DNA of 64,000 nt from JAUIIK01 sp963709995. GTDB lineage: Bacteria > Chloroflexota > Chloroflexia > Thermomicrobiales > CFX8. Shown piece after piece: positions 27,094 to 37,144 of this stretch. Below the pieces are notes generated by a model. The model searched no databases, was not told where the DNA came from, and saw only the letters and a program-made list of their open reading frames with translations. The stretch covers positions 124,001 to 188,000 of the forward strand of contig CAVPYN010000017.1 in NCBI GenBank assembly GCA_963709995.1. The letters are read 5' to 3'. How positions within the stretch are numbered: the stretch's first letter is position 1; each line of letters starts with the position of its first letter. The position numbers and the translations under genes are program-made.

Positions 27094-28059
27094 TCAGGCC
27101 AGATCTTCGCCGAGCAACGCGGCGGTGAGCCGTGCGGCCTGCCGGAGCGTCTCGGGGCTGCCATCCACCAGTGGGTTGAACTCGACGATGTCCGCGGAGA
27201 CGATCGGAAGATCGCTCGCTCGCAAGGTCGTCAAGCATCGGCGCAATTCTCGATAGGTCAGCCCGCCGGGAACCGTCACCCCGGTCGCGGGAAACACCGA
27301 CGGATCAAGCGCGTCGAGATCGAGCGAAACGTGGACCGCGTCAACTCCGCGCTCCAGCAGGCGCCGGATAGCTTCCTCGGCGACGCCGTGAATGCCCATC
27401 ACATCGATGCTGTCCATCGTGAAGACGGTAGCGGGCGACTGCCTGAGCAGTTCTCGTTCCCCCGGATCAAGGTCACGAACACCGATGTACACGATGTCAT
27501 CAAGCACCAGATCGAAGCGATGACCAACACTCACAAGGATGTCTGGGCCAAAACCCAACGCGACCGCCAGCGGCATCCCATGCACGTTGCCGCTTGGTGT
27601 CGTGGCAGGGGTATTGATGTCGCCGTGAGCGTCGATCCAGATCGCTCCAAGCCGCCCGGCGGCGGACGCACCAGCGAAGCTGCCAATTGACAATGCATGA
27701 TCGCCACCCAGCATTAGAGGGAACCTGCCGGACTCGATCGACGCGCTCACCTGTTCCGCGAGCCTCCGGCACGCCTGGGCGATGGGGCCGGCATGCATCG
27801 CATTCTCCACGACCTGAGACAGCGCGTGAGATTCCTGCAACGTCAAGACATCGATGACGATTGGGTCCGACAATCTGTTAAGGATTTCGGGAAAGCCGCG
27901 ACGCTCGAGCACGGTTCGCAGTTCCTGATCCAGCTGCTGGGCCCCGAGGTCGACCCCGGGACGATTCGCTCCAAGCGCCATCGGCATGTGAATGACGTCG
28001 ATGCCGATAGTCGAGTCTTTCAGTCGATTCTTCAAGTGTCCGTTGCCCGGGTTTACCAC
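27094..28059 (-). CDS. rocF: Arginase-family hydrolase
   Basis: 321 residues of the ureohydrolase fold. The binuclear Mn site is fully visible: GGDHALSIG, WIDAHGDINT and SLDLDALDPSVFP, with the specificity loop TPSGNVHGMPLA. The N-terminus IDVIHMPMALGANRPGVDLGA is arginase-like rather than agmatinase-like. It would give ornithine and urea. The GTG start shares its G with the argS stop codon (TAGTG), so it is translationally coupled to argS, linking two arginine-using enzymes. Confidence 0.9.
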   Translation of the reverse strand: MVNPGNGHLKNRLKDSTIGIDVIHMPMALGANRPGVDLGAQQLDQELRTVLERRGFPEILNRLSDPIVIDVLTLQESHALSQVVENAMHAGPIAQACRRLAEQVSASIESGRFPLMLGGDHALSIGSFAGASAAGRLGAIWIDAHGDINTPATTPSGNVHGMPLAVALGFGPDILVSVGHRFDLVLDDIVYIGVRDLDPGERELLRQSPATVFTMDSIDVMGIHGVAEEAIRRLLERGVDAVHVSLDLDALDPSVFPATGVTVPGGLTYRELRRCLTTLRASDLPIVSADIVEFNPLVDGSPETLRQAARLTAALLGEDLA

Positions 28060-30284
28060 TACATGACCTCGGGGGCAGGGACGCCGAGCAATCCCAAACC
28101 ATTTTCCAGCGTCTGGCGCGTAGCCGCAACCAGCGCGAGCCGCATCGAGCGGGTAGGCTCGTCCGCGGTCAGAATAGGACGGGCGTCGAAGTCGGCGTAG
28201 AAGTCGTTGAACAATCGCGCCAATTCGAAGACGTAGTCAGCGATGACAAGCGGCCGATACTCTTCCGCCGACTTCGCCACCTCCTCTGGAAACTCCGCGA
28301 TCTTCTGGATCAGATCGATTTCCTCTGGTTGCAGGTCGACGAATTCCACCTGACCTTCCGGCATCTTACCCGCCCGTTCGATAATTCTGCAGGCGCGCGC
28401 GTGGGCATACTGGATGTACGGCGCGGCATGGCCCTGGAAGGACAATGCCTCTTCCATATCGAATGCGATGACCGTATTGTTGTCTCGCGAAAGCATCAGA
28501 TAGAGTACGCTGCCAACGGCGACGTTCGTCGCGATCTCCTCCTTCTGTTCGTCGGACAGCTGACCCTCCGGGTTTTTCTCCTCGATGATTTCGAGCGCTC
28601 GCTTGCGCATCGCGGTCATCGCGTCCTCATAGAGAACAACATTGCCACGCCGGCTGCTCATCGGTCCCGATGGCAGGGTTACGAACTCGTATCCGAGATG
28701 GAAGCAGTTGTCGGCCTGCTCAAAGCCCCATAGTTCCATGATCTTGAAGATCTGCTGGAGATAGAAGCCCTGGCGATTGTCGATCACCCAGATCGAGCGA
28801 TCGATGTCGAAATCCTCGAACTTCCTCCGAGTTAGCTCCAGGTCCTTGGTGGAATAGAGCGTTGTCCCGTCCGAGCGCAGGAGCGGCAAGGTGCGGTAAC
28901 GGTCTTCCAAACCAAGCTTCTTGTCGATATCAACGACCGGCATCCCGTTGCTCATCTCGGCGATGCCTCGATCGACTAGATCGAACACGATCTGCCGGCC
29001 CTGCTCCTCAACCTCGCTCTCGGAAAACTCGATGTCGAAGCGAATCCCAAGTTCGTCGTAAATCCGGTGGAATTCATCGATGCTCCACTCTCGCGTTTCG
29101 CGCCAGAGATCGACGAACCACTCTTCCTTGCGTTCCCAGACCTGGAAGAGATCCTTGATCTGTTCCTGCCAACCAGGAACGTACGGCCACCACTCCGGGT
29201 GAGCGTTGAGACGCTTCCAGCGCTGGATGCGTTCGGTCGTGTTCTCAACCGTCACGACAGGAGGCGGGTATCGGACGTTCGCGGTGCGGGAAGTCGGCGG
29301 CGGAGCTTCCTGAGGGCCATGCTCCTTGACGAAGGTCAGTTCCTCACGGAGTTGAGGTCCGACATGGTTCAGCAGCTTGGTAATGCTATCCGGCTCAAAA
29401 AGCTTCTCGCTATCGATCTCGCGCTGGTGGGCAACCTGGCCCAGAAGATAGGCTACGTCTTCGCCACATACCCCATCTTCACGGTACATCTTCGTGGCAA
29501 GGGCATCGATTTGCTCGACGAACATCGCGTCGTCCTCGGACAACTCGTGGAGCAGCTCCAGGACATCCTTCTGGTAATTCAAGCGTTGAACGGCCTCGGT
29601 GTAGAACTCTCCCAGGCGCCGACCCCGCTTCTTTCGGGTGATTCTCTGGTTCTTGTGGAAGCTCGTGTAACACCAGAGACACTGGATGACGTGCATGCCA
29701 ATGTCCCCCCAGTAATTCGCCCGAATCGTCTCGAAACCGGCGAATTTCGTGATGTTGGCAAGGGCATTCCCAAGTGCAGCGTTGCGGGTATGTCCAATGT
29801 GGAATCCCTTGTGCGTGTTGGGTTGGGAAAACTCCACCATCACCCGGTCCTTGCGCTTCGGACCCTTGCCATAGTCAGCGCCCCCGGTGATTGCGGTGTT
29901 GAGTACATCCCAGGCAACAGTGTCAGTGTCGAAGAAGAGGTTGACATAGCCGTTGACCGACTCAACCCGGCTGATCGCGGAAGCGCCGTTTGCGCTCTCG
30001 ATACCTGCATTCAAGCGCTCGGCGATCTGATCGGCCAGCTCGACGGACTTTTCACGCACGAGTCCCTGTTGAAGTTTGCGCGCCTCCTTTTTCGACAAGC
30101 CGTCCATTTCAGACGCGTGCTCGACGGAGACAATCTGGCTTGCCAGGGGAAAAGACGCCAGCGACGTGCCCCAGGAGCCAGAGAAAGGTATCGGGCGCAG
30201 TTGAAGATCCTGACGCTCGTAGCCGAGCTCTTCAAGCACGTCGTTGATCTGGTTCGCGGCCCGGTCTTCATACTGCCGAAACAT
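28059..30284 (-). CDS. argS: Arginyl-tRNA synthetase, unusually long
   Basis: Class I aminoacyl-tRNA synthetase. 741 residues compared with about 550-600 normally. The N-terminal tRNA-binding domain (about 1-125) is followed by the HIGH motif FHIGHTRNAALGN, then the core. The KMSKR position reads GPMSSRRGNVV, the lysine-poor form typical of ArgRS. The C-terminal anticodon domain contains YIQYAHARACRI. The extra length falls between the HIGH motif and the middle of the catalytic domain (roughly residues 215-390), a highly charged stretch with WGDIGMH before it and LGIRFDIEF after it. Coupled to rocF downstream. Confidence 0.95.
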   Translation of the reverse strand: MFRQYEDRAANQINDVLEELGYERQDLQLRPIPFSGSWGTSLASFPLASQIVSVEHASEMDGLSKKEARKLQQGLVREKSVELADQIAERLNAGIESANGASAISRVESVNGYVNLFFDTDTVAWDVLNTAITGGADYGKGPKRKDRVMVEFSQPNTHKGFHIGHTRNAALGNALANITKFAGFETIRANYWGDIGMHVIQCLWCYTSFHKNQRITRKKRGRRLGEFYTEAVQRLNYQKDVLELLHELSEDDAMFVEQIDALATKMYREDGVCGEDVAYLLGQVAHQREIDSEKLFEPDSITKLLNHVGPQLREELTFVKEHGPQEAPPPTSRTANVRYPPPVVTVENTTERIQRWKRLNAHPEWWPYVPGWQEQIKDLFQVWERKEEWFVDLWRETREWSIDEFHRIYDELGIRFDIEFSESEVEEQGRQIVFDLVDRGIAEMSNGMPVVDIDKKLGLEDRYRTLPLLRSDGTTLYSTKDLELTRRKFEDFDIDRSIWVIDNRQGFYLQQIFKIMELWGFEQADNCFHLGYEFVTLPSGPMSSRRGNVVLYEDAMTAMRKRALEIIEEKNPEGQLSDEQKEEIATNVAVGSVLYLMLSRDNNTVIAFDMEEALSFQGHAAPYIQYAHARACRIIERAGKMPEGQVEFVDLQPEEIDLIQKIAEFPEEVAKSAEEYRPLVIADYVFELARLFNDFYADFDARPILTADEPTRSMRLALVAATRQTLENGLGLLGVPAPEVM

Positions 30285-30402
30285 CGAAATCTCCCGTCAC
30301 GTCCTCCACAGCCCGGCGCAACCGTTAGTATGGCAGAAATCGGAAAAGCGACGACGGTCACGCGGCGGTTGACGTTCTCGAGCGTGGTCGAAGCAAAGAA
30401 AA

Positions 30403-30428
30403 GCGCCTGCGACATTTGCCGCAGGCGC
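30403..30428 (-). terminator. Rho-independent terminator of the aldehyde dehydrogenase gene
   Basis: Read on the minus strand, GCGCCTGCG / CGCAGGCGC forms a 9-bp GC-rich stem with an 8-nt loop followed directly by TTTTCTTTG. It begins 26 nt after the aldehyde dehydrogenase stop codon. Confidence 0.8.
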
Positions 30429-30454
30429 GATCGACGTCGATTTGCGTCTGGCGT

Positions 30455-31918
30455 TTAGCTGAGTTCGATATGAATGCTCTTGACCTGCGTATACAGTTCA
30501 AGACCGTGCATGCCGAGCTCGCGGCCGATGCCACTCTTCTTGTAGCCACCAAACGGGCCGAATACGCCAGCCGAGCCGCTACCGTTGACGCTCATCATGC
30601 CGGTGCGGACACCCTTGGCTACTTTGAGCGCCTTGTTGATGTCACTCGACCAGACCGACCCGGCAAGCCCGTAATCGTTCTGGTTGGCCATCTTGATTAC
30701 ATCCTCAACATCATCGAACGGAATGACCGTCAGCACCGGGCCGAAGATCTCTTCCCGCGCGATGCGCATGTCATTCGATGCCTGGGCGAAGATCGTCGGC
30801 TGGTAGAAGTAGCCGTCGCTCAACGCGGACGGGCGAGCGCCACCATAGACGAGTTCCGCGCCTTCGTCGCGGCCAATCTCGACGTAGGCGTTGACCCGCT
30901 CCCATTGGGCATCGGAGATAACGGGGCCCATCAAAGTGCCATCCGCCATCGGATCACCAACCTTGAAGCTCTCCGTCTGATCGACAATCAGGTTCATGAA
31001 GTTGTCGTACTGCCCCTTGTCTAGGAACAGGCGCGTGCGAGCGGTGCAAACCTGCCCACTGTTGCCGAACGCGCCACCTACGGCCGCGGCGGCGGCTTTC
31101 TCCATGTCGGCATCGGCGAAGACGATGTTCGGGCTCTTGCCGCCTAGCTCCAGGGAAACCTTCTTGATCGTGTCGGACGCCGCGCGAAGGATCTTCGAAC
31201 CAGTCGCCGTCTCGCCAGTGAACGCGACCTTGTCCACGAGCGGGTGCGACGCCAGGTACTCACCGATCTGCCCGCCGGGACCGGGAAGGACGTTGACAAC
31301 GCCCTCGGGCACGCCCGCGTCATAGGCGATCTCGCCCAGGATCTGGGCAGTCACCGGGGTATTGGAGGCTGGCTTGAGAATCAAGGTGCAGCCGGTCGCC
31401 AGGGCCGGAGCGACTTTCCATGCGGCCATCATGAACGGGAAATTCCAGGGGACGATCTGGGCACAGACGCCGATCGGCTCGCGCAGGGTCAGGCTCAGCG
31501 CGCCATCGCCAAACGGAATCGTCTCGCCGAAGAACTTGTCGGCCGCGCCAGCGTAGTAGTCAAAGACCATCGCGCTGGCCATGATTTCGCCGCGTGCGCG
31601 GGCGAGTGGCTTGCCAGTGTCACGGCTCTCAAGTTCGCCGATCTCGTCGGCGCGCTCGCGCATCAGGTCGGCCATCTTCGCAAGGACGCGCCCGCGGGCA
31701 AACGGCTGCATGCCGGGCCACGGACCTTCATCGAAGGCCTTGCGCGCGGCATTGACCGCGCGATCGACGTCTTCGTTGCTCGCCTTGGCCACGGTTGCCC
31801 AAGGCTTGCCTGTCGCCGGGTTGAGCGATTCGAATGTTTCGCCCTCGGCGGCATCGACAAGCTTTCCGGCGATGAGCAATTGCACTTTCCGGGTTTCGCT
31901 AGCGGTATCGACTGCCAT
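30455..31918 (-). CDS. NAD(P)-dependent aldehyde dehydrogenase
   Basis: 487 residues, normal length. Visible family features are the cofactor region VPWNFPFMMAAWK, the Gly motif FTGETATGSK, the catalytic Glu in LELGGKSPN, the catalytic Cys in GQVCTARTRL, and the late EEIFGPVLTVIPF. Start ATG 31918 has AAAGGAGGG 7 nt upstream; an upstream TTG-type extension is unlikely. The sequence is closest in look to betaine/gamma-aminobutyraldehyde-type enzymes, but the substrate cannot be fixed. It has its own terminator and lies between pepA and argS. Confidence 0.93.
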   Translation of the reverse strand: MAVDTASETRKVQLLIAGKLVDAAEGETFESLNPATGKPWATVAKASNEDVDRAVNAARKAFDEGPWPGMQPFARGRVLAKMADLMRERADEIGELESRDTGKPLARARGEIMASAMVFDYYAGAADKFFGETIPFGDGALSLTLREPIGVCAQIVPWNFPFMMAAWKVAPALATGCTLILKPASNTPVTAQILGEIAYDAGVPEGVVNVLPGPGGQIGEYLASHPLVDKVAFTGETATGSKILRAASDTIKKVSLELGGKSPNIVFADADMEKAAAAAVGGAFGNSGQVCTARTRLFLDKGQYDNFMNLIVDQTESFKVGDPMADGTLMGPVISDAQWERVNAYVEIGRDEGAELVYGGARPSALSDGYFYQPTIFAQASNDMRIAREEIFGPVLTVIPFDDVEDVIKMANQNDYGLAGSVWSSDINKALKVAKGVRTGMMSVNGSGSAGVFGPFGGYKKSGIGRELGMHGLELYTQVKSIHIELS

Positions 31919-31998
31919 TCTGCTTCCCTCCTTTGTGGTTGTATGCAGGACCAGTCTGGTCACTCTCTATTGTAGTCCGACCAGCCTCTTCCCGCATC

Positions 31999-33516
31999 TC
32001 AGGCCCGGCTTACCGCCATCCGCTCCAGATAGTTGACGAGCGTTCGCACCCCCACACCGGTTGCACCCTTGGGCGTATAGCCTTTCGTGGAACTCGCCCA
32101 GGCCGCGCCAGCGATGTCGAGATGGGCCCAACGCTTTCCTTCGGCAAATTCTGAGATAAACAGCGCGGCGGTAATCGAGCCACCGGCGCGGCCACCGGTG
32201 TTCTTCATGTCGGCAATCTCGCTGTCCAGCTGCGAGCGCATCGAATCCCAGAGCGGCATCTGCCAGAACAGTTCACCCGCCTCGCCCGCGGCGTCGATGA
32301 TGTCCCGGGCCAGCGCGTCATCATTGGCGAAGACCGCGACGCTTTCGCTTCCAAGCGCGACAACTTTCGCGCCGGTCAACGTCGCGAGGTCGATCATGAT
32401 CTCTGAGCCGAGTCCAGCCGCGTAGACGAGCGCATCGGCAAGCACGAGGCGGCCCTCAGCGTCGGTCGATATTACTTCGATCGTCTTGCCGTTCATTGCT
32501 TTCAAGACATCGCTGGGCCGGTAGGCGGTATCACTGGGCGTGTTCTCGGCGGCGGCAAGGATCCCATGAACAGTGAATGGCAGATCAAGTTCCGCGATTG
32601 CTCGCATCGCGCCTAGGACGGCGGCCGCGCCGGCCATGTCCGTCTTCATCGGCACCATGCCCTCGCCGGTCTTGAGACTCATGCCGCCGGTATCGAAGGT
32701 GATCCCCTTGCCTACCAGCGCGACCGTCGCCTTCGACTCTCCTGGCGGCGAATAGGTCATGCGCACGAGTCGAGGAGGATGTTCGCTCCCCTGGCCAACG
32801 GCAACGATCGCCCCTGCGCCCATCCCGGCGAGTTGCCGTTCATCGAAGACTTCGTACTCGAGCTCCATATGCCGCGCTGTCTCGCGCGCGACCTCGGCAA
32901 GTGATTCAGGAAAGATCGTGTTGCCAGGTTCGAAGATCATGTCGCGCGCCAGGTAGATCCCCGACGCCAGCGCCTGTCCAAGGCGCACGCCCTCCGCCGA
33001 ATCCTGAGTTTCCTCGCCAGCGAAAATCAGACGATCAACGCCGCTGTTATCCTCTTTCGACCGGTACGTCTGAAAGGTGTAGAGTCCGAGCAGAAAACCT
33101 TCGCTCGCCGCCCGGTAGACATCAGTCGAACGCTGCTCCCCGTCAGGAACAAAGCAGGCAACCGATGCGCTCTTTGAGCCGCGGGCAGCGAGCGCCGCCG
33201 ATCCAAACGCCGAGCGCACGTCATCAAGCGACGCCGACCCGATGTCGAGTCCGGTCGCGACAATCCGTTTCGCACCGAGCTGGGACGGGGTCGGCAGCAC
33301 AAACGTCGAGCCAGTTTTGCCAGAGAACGCAGCGTCAGCGAGGGCCGCCTTGAGGGCGCCACCTGTCGCGGCATCAACAGCGTCCGCTCCTTGTGACCAT
33401 GGCGCCCCGCCGGGCGGCACGGTTACGACAATCGTGTCGACGGAGAGTTCATCCGGCGATGCTGCGCTGAACTCGATCGTTACCTCTGGCGGCGCTCCAC
33501 TCAATCTGACGGCCAT
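31999..33516 (-). CDS. pepA: Leucyl aminopeptidase (M17)
   Basis: 505 residues. The C-terminal M17 catalytic domain has the family signature (usually NTDAEGRL) as ISTDAEGRLVLADAL, with the Asn replaced by Ser. The metal-binding lysine/Asp block is GKGITFDTGGMSLK, and MKTDMAGAAAVLGAM is present. The N-terminal macro-like domain spans about residues 1-165. It releases N-terminal residues from peptides in the cytosol, using two metal ions. ATG 33516 has AAAGGA upstream. About 80 nt separates it from the aldehyde dehydrogenase downstream. Confidence 0.93.
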   Translation of the reverse strand: MAVRLSGAPPEVTIEFSAASPDELSVDTIVVTVPPGGAPWSQGADAVDAATGGALKAALADAAFSGKTGSTFVLPTPSQLGAKRIVATGLDIGSASLDDVRSAFGSAALAARGSKSASVACFVPDGEQRSTDVYRAASEGFLLGLYTFQTYRSKEDNSGVDRLIFAGEETQDSAEGVRLGQALASGIYLARDMIFEPGNTIFPESLAEVARETARHMELEYEVFDERQLAGMGAGAIVAVGQGSEHPPRLVRMTYSPPGESKATVALVGKGITFDTGGMSLKTGEGMVPMKTDMAGAAAVLGAMRAIAELDLPFTVHGILAAAENTPSDTAYRPSDVLKAMNGKTIEVISTDAEGRLVLADALVYAAGLGSEIMIDLATLTGAKVVALGSESVAVFANDDALARDIIDAAGEAGELFWQMPLWDSMRSQLDSEIADMKNTGGRAGGSITAALFISEFAEGKRWAHLDIAGAAWASSTKGYTPKGATGVGVRTLVNYLERMAVSRA

Positions 33517-33618
33517 GTCGGATCCTTTCCGCAGCTACACAAGCTCGTAATGCACTCGAACAAACCAGGCGATTGTAGAGCAACCCGCGCCCTGCCCGGC
33601 GCACGGCGAGCAGAAAGA

Positions 33619-33644
33619 AACCCGGCAGCTTTCGCTACCGGGTT
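33619..33644 (-). terminator. Rho-independent terminator on the minus strand
   Basis: On the minus strand AACCCGGTAGC-GAAA-GCTGCCGGGTT forms an 11-bp stem (one G-U pair) with a GAAA tetraloop, followed by TCTTTCT. It ends a transcript coming from the right and so supports a minus-strand gene at about 33711-34107. Confidence 0.75.
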
Positions 33645-33710
33645 CGCAAAGCGTCAAACGCGTCAGAGCCACATCCGCTGAAATCGTGGATTTCGAGTCG
33701 ACGAGTAATG

Positions 33711-34107
33711 CTAGTCGGCGGCCTCCGCCGGGCGGTCGGGCCCCACGTTATCGGAGTCCGGATCGTCGATGACGATAAAGACCCCGTCCAGCGTTTTCCA
33801 ACACTCCGAAGGTCCAGTGACAGCGAGGCACTTGGCAAACGTCATCGTCGGTTCGCAGTGCGAAACCCAGGGCACATCGCATTGGAACGCGTGCTTGCGG
33901 GTCTCGAATCCGGTACCGAACCTTGCCGAGTGCAACGCAACCGAGTACGACTTCGTCTTCCGGTTGTTCCTGCCGATAGCGAATTTCGCGACTCGTCGAC
34001 TCTTGTTCGGATGCGGCCTGAGAGCGAGGACGCCGTCTTCGACGACGCATCTTCGCATCCGTTCCGCGGATTCGCGCTCCCCGAATCGTGCCGGAGAGCC
34101 ATTTCAA
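33711..34107 (-). CDS. Hypothetical minus-strand protein, possibly frameshifted
   Basis: Two overlapping minus-strand frames cover this region. The downstream one ends with a protein-like stretch (FQCDVPWVSHCEPTMTFAKC, then GVFIVIDDPDSDNV) and a stop at 33711, followed by a good terminator. The upstream part could be the same frame (starting at about 34058) or a different one (REIRYRQEQPEDEVVLG), which would need one indel near 33930. Several Cys and His residues are present. I do not recognise the family; the terminator is the best support for the strand. Confidence 0.4.
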
Positions 34108-34238
34108 GGTTCATCGCTGAGTACAGCATTATGAGGGCGGAGATATCTCTATCATTTGCATTATACGCTACGCTAATCGCGCAATCTAGAACCGTGCAAG
34201 TGTCCGAACTAGGGGAATGGAAGGACTTCGATAGAACG

Positions 34239-35150
34239 ATGGACGTCGCGGCAAGCCAACAACAAGGTGAGCCAAGATCGTCTCCGTCTCGAACGGCAGC
34301 ATGGGCGTCGCCGCCTGGCCGATCGGGTGGATGGACAGCCGGATCGAGTGAACGCCGATGTTCTCTACCCGACTGCCAGCACCTTCAAGATCCCGATTCT
34401 CTACTCTCTCTATCGCATGGTCGACCGGGACGAGATCAGATCTCGAAGAGCGCATCGAGATCACCGACGCCCACCGGGTGCCCGGGCTCCGGCGTTCTCC
34501 AGCACCTGCGCGTCGGGCCTCAAGCCGACGATCTACGATCTGGCGATGCTGATGACGATCGTCTCCGACAATGAGGCGACTGACATCCTGCATCAGCATG
34601 GTTGGCGTCGAGCGATTGCACGCCGACCTTGACGAACTGGGACTCATCCGTATCCGGGTGCCGCTGACCTGCCGCGAACTGCTCTATTCGGTCGTAGGGA
34701 TGGACGCTTCCAATCCCGATCACACCTACGACATGTTCAGAGAACGCGCCCGGGCCGGCGAGTATGACCGTGATGGTCTCGGCTGGGAGGACAGCTGAAG
34801 GTTCTGGTAACGATCTGACACCGCCCGATCAGATGTCGAAGCTCTGCGAACTGATCGAACAGGGCGTCGGGCTGAGCGAGTCGGCCGCGAAGGGGTGTGC
34901 TCGACACGATGAAGCGCCAGACCCTGAATTCTCGTATTCCGGCGGGTGTGCCGGATGGTGTCGATATTGCCCACAAGACCGGTTCACTGCGCGGTGTTCG
35001 CAACGATGCTGGCATCGTCTACGCGGAGCATCCCTACGTGATTTCGATCTTTTCGAAGCAGCTAGAGGACGAAGACGCGGCCGGGCAAGCGATCGTCGAG
35101 ATCTCCACGAGACGATCTGGCAGGCGCTCGGTGATGAGGAGACAGCATGA
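34239..35150 (+). pseudogene. Class A beta-lactamase-like serine hydrolase, multiply frameshifted
   Basis: Segments in three frames together give a class A beta-lactamase fold protein: PTASTFKIPILYSLYR with the Ser-x-x-Lys nucleophile motif, IEITDAHRVPG, IYDLAMLMTIVSDNEATD with SDN, GLIRIRVPLTCRELL, GMDASNPDHTYDM and AHKTGSLRGVRNDAGI with KTG. All catalytic motifs survive, but at least four indels break the frame. The start is uncertain. Related serine hydrolases in Chloroflexota are not all lactamases, so resistance should not be assumed. The final TGA overlaps the ATG of the CoA-transferase (ATGA). Confidence 0.7.
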
Positions 35151-36349
35151 GTGAGCCGACCGGACCGCTAAAGGGAATCAGAGTCGTCGATCTGACGCGG
35201 GTTATGGCGGGCCCGTACGCGACGCTGATGCTCGGCGATATGGGCGCCGACGTGATCAAGATCGAGCGGCCGGGCGCAGGTGACGACACTCGCGCCTGGG
35301 GGCCGCCGTGGGTCGAGAAGGAGGGCGCGCCGCGCGAGTCCGGGCTACTTTCTTTCAGTCAACCGCAACAAGCGCTCGATCACGCTCGATCTGAAGTCGG
35401 ACGAGGGCCAGGAGGTGCTCTGGAAGCTGATCGAGAGCGCCGACGTGCTGGTCGAGAACTTCTCGCCGGGCACGATGGGCCGGCTCGGCTTCGACGCCGA
35501 GTACGGTGCTGGCGCGCAAACCAGATCTGGTCTATTGCTCGATCTCCGGCTTTGGCCAGACCGGACCGGGCCACGATCGCACCGCCTACGACCTGATCAT
35601 CCAGGGCATGAGCGGCATGATGAGCGTCACCGGCCCGCCAGGGCAGCCGACGAAGATGGGCGTCCCGATCGCCGACATCGCAGCGGGCATGTGGGCCGCC
35701 TACGCCGTCGTCTCGGCGCTATTCCATCGGGAGCGCACCGGCGAGGGTCAGGTCATTGACACGACGATGCTCGGCGGCCAGGTTGCCTTGCTGACCTTCC
35801 AGGCGGCGATCTACTTCGCGACCGGCGAGGTGCCCGACATGACCTGGAACGCTCACCCGATCGTCGCGCCCTATCAGACCTTTCCGACGAGCGACGGACA
35901 CGTCAACATCGCTATCGGCAACGACCGCTTCTGGCACTCGTTCACGACGTGTGATGGGACTCGACGAGTATCGCGACGACCCACGCTTCGTCGACAACGA
36001 GGGTCGGATCACGAATCTGCCGGAGCTTGAGCAAGATCATCGAGAAGCGCTTCGCGAGTCTTGAGACCGCCGAGGTCGTCAGAATGCTCGAAGAAGCGGG
36101 AGCGCCGTCCGCGCCGATCCTGACTGTCCCCGAGGTCTTCGCCGACGCCCAGGCCCATCATCTCCGACTCGAGCGCAAAGTCGACCCATGCGACGCTCGG
36201 TGAGATCTCGACGACTGGTTTCCCATTCAGCCTGTCAAAGACCGACCGCAAGCGCCCACCTGCCGCCTCCGCTACTGGGCGAGCACACTGAGGAAGTGCT
36301 GCGAGAGCTTGGTTACGACGATGAAGCGATCGGGCGAATGGCTCGGTAG
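35147..36349 (+). pseudogene. Class III CoA-transferase (CaiB/BaiF family), multiply frameshifted
   Basis: Starting at ATG 35147, segments in successive frames give a complete family III CoA-transferase of about 400 residues: GIRVVDLTRVMAGPYATLML with the CoA-binding start, MGADVIKIERPGAGDDTR, SVNRNKRSITLDLKS, LVENFSPGTMGRLG, CSISGFGQTGP, PIADIAAGMWAAYAV and LEEAGAPSAPILTVPEVFAD, ending EEVLRELGYDDEAI before TAG at 36347. The usual catalytic Asp position is in the ADIAAG region. At least five indels occur, near 35345, 35505, 35950, 36035 and 36190. Dense indels in both this gene and its neighbour suggest poor sequence here or joint decay. Confidence 0.75.
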
Positions 36350-36621
36350 ACAAGTTATCGAATGCGCCCTGCCTCACGTTCCCCAACTACTGTGGGCGAG
36401 GCGATGACTCATCCGCTTTACCAGTGCAGGGGTGAACCTCGTGCTCAACCGCGAACGCACGCGCGCTCTTGCCGGTCGAAGATCAGCTTCACCACCAGTC
36501 CGAATTGTCCACCTTCGTGATGGTCTTGGGCTGAGCTTGCCGCATTCGCCGACCATATGCGTGCATGGTCCCACCGATCATGCTGCACACCGCGACGGTG
36601 CGTTGGGTCGTCGCCCGTCGA
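36350..36621. other. No gene recognised
   Basis: Short readable frames on both strands have no family resemblance and no ribosome-binding site. They may be remnants, as the region adjoins the damaged genes to the left. Confidence 0.35.
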
Positions 36622-37008
36622 TTAACGCTGCTGCTCAAGCAGGTCGTACCGATGGGCCGGCCGCGCAGCGGCAGGGGCTGCAGCTTTGCGTGAGGTGACC
36701 ATGCCTTCATTCAGATAGAACATATAGCGATGTCCGGCGAGTACAAGCTCGTTTTCAGGACGTGTTGCCGGTTGAACTATTGAGGCTGCAATCATTGGTT
36801 GGAGCCCCGCATGGCGATGGCTGCTGTGGTCCTGAAGCGTCTCCAGTGCAGTTGCAACTCGTGCCTGCCCAGCAGCCTCCCTGAACGATGAGGTGTCGGA
36901 ACCGCTAAAAGCCCCGAGTGCCAATATCGCGAACACTGTCACCCCGACGGCTGCGCCGGTCCACTTGTTGATTTCATTGCCACGTGTGCGGGTTGGCTGT
37001 GCCTGCAT
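36622..37008 (-). CDS. Small single-pass membrane protein, hypothetical
   Basis: 128 residues. A hydrophilic N-terminus (MQAQPTRTRGNEINK) is followed by one transmembrane helix (WTGAAVGVTVFAILALGAF) and an external or cytoplasmic tail rich in Ala and His. ATG 37008 has AAGGGA upstream. I do not recognise the family. It lies just downstream of regulator 1 on the same strand. Confidence 0.5.
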   Translation of the reverse strand: MQAQPTRTRGNEINKWTGAAVGVTVFAILALGAFSGSDTSSFREAAGQARVATALETLQDHSSHRHAGLQPMIAASIVQPATRPENELVLAGHRYMFYLNEGMVTSRKAAAPAAARPAHRYDLLEQQR

Positions 37009-37144
37009 GGGGATGGTCCCTTCTCGCGCTGTACCGGTTGACGTTCTGGCAGTTCCAGTTCACTTCCGATACTCATGCACCCAGCATGCGGGCTGGGAGG
37101 ACGTTGCACATCCCGAAATTCAGTGATTTCGCTGTTATGGAGGA

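Noticed and set aside
29067..30458. Long plus-strand open frame (463 codons) opposite argS
   Set aside because: It is the antisense of a clear argS with both class I motifs; such long shadows are common at this GC content.
33708..34574. Plus-strand open frame of 288 codons
   Set aside because: It crosses a minus-strand gene backed by a terminator and then reads the serine hydrolase in the wrong frame.
36432..36698. Plus-strand open frame of 88 codons after the CoA-transferase
   Set aside because: No ribosome-binding site, no recognisable family and Arg/Pro/Ser-rich shadow-like composition.
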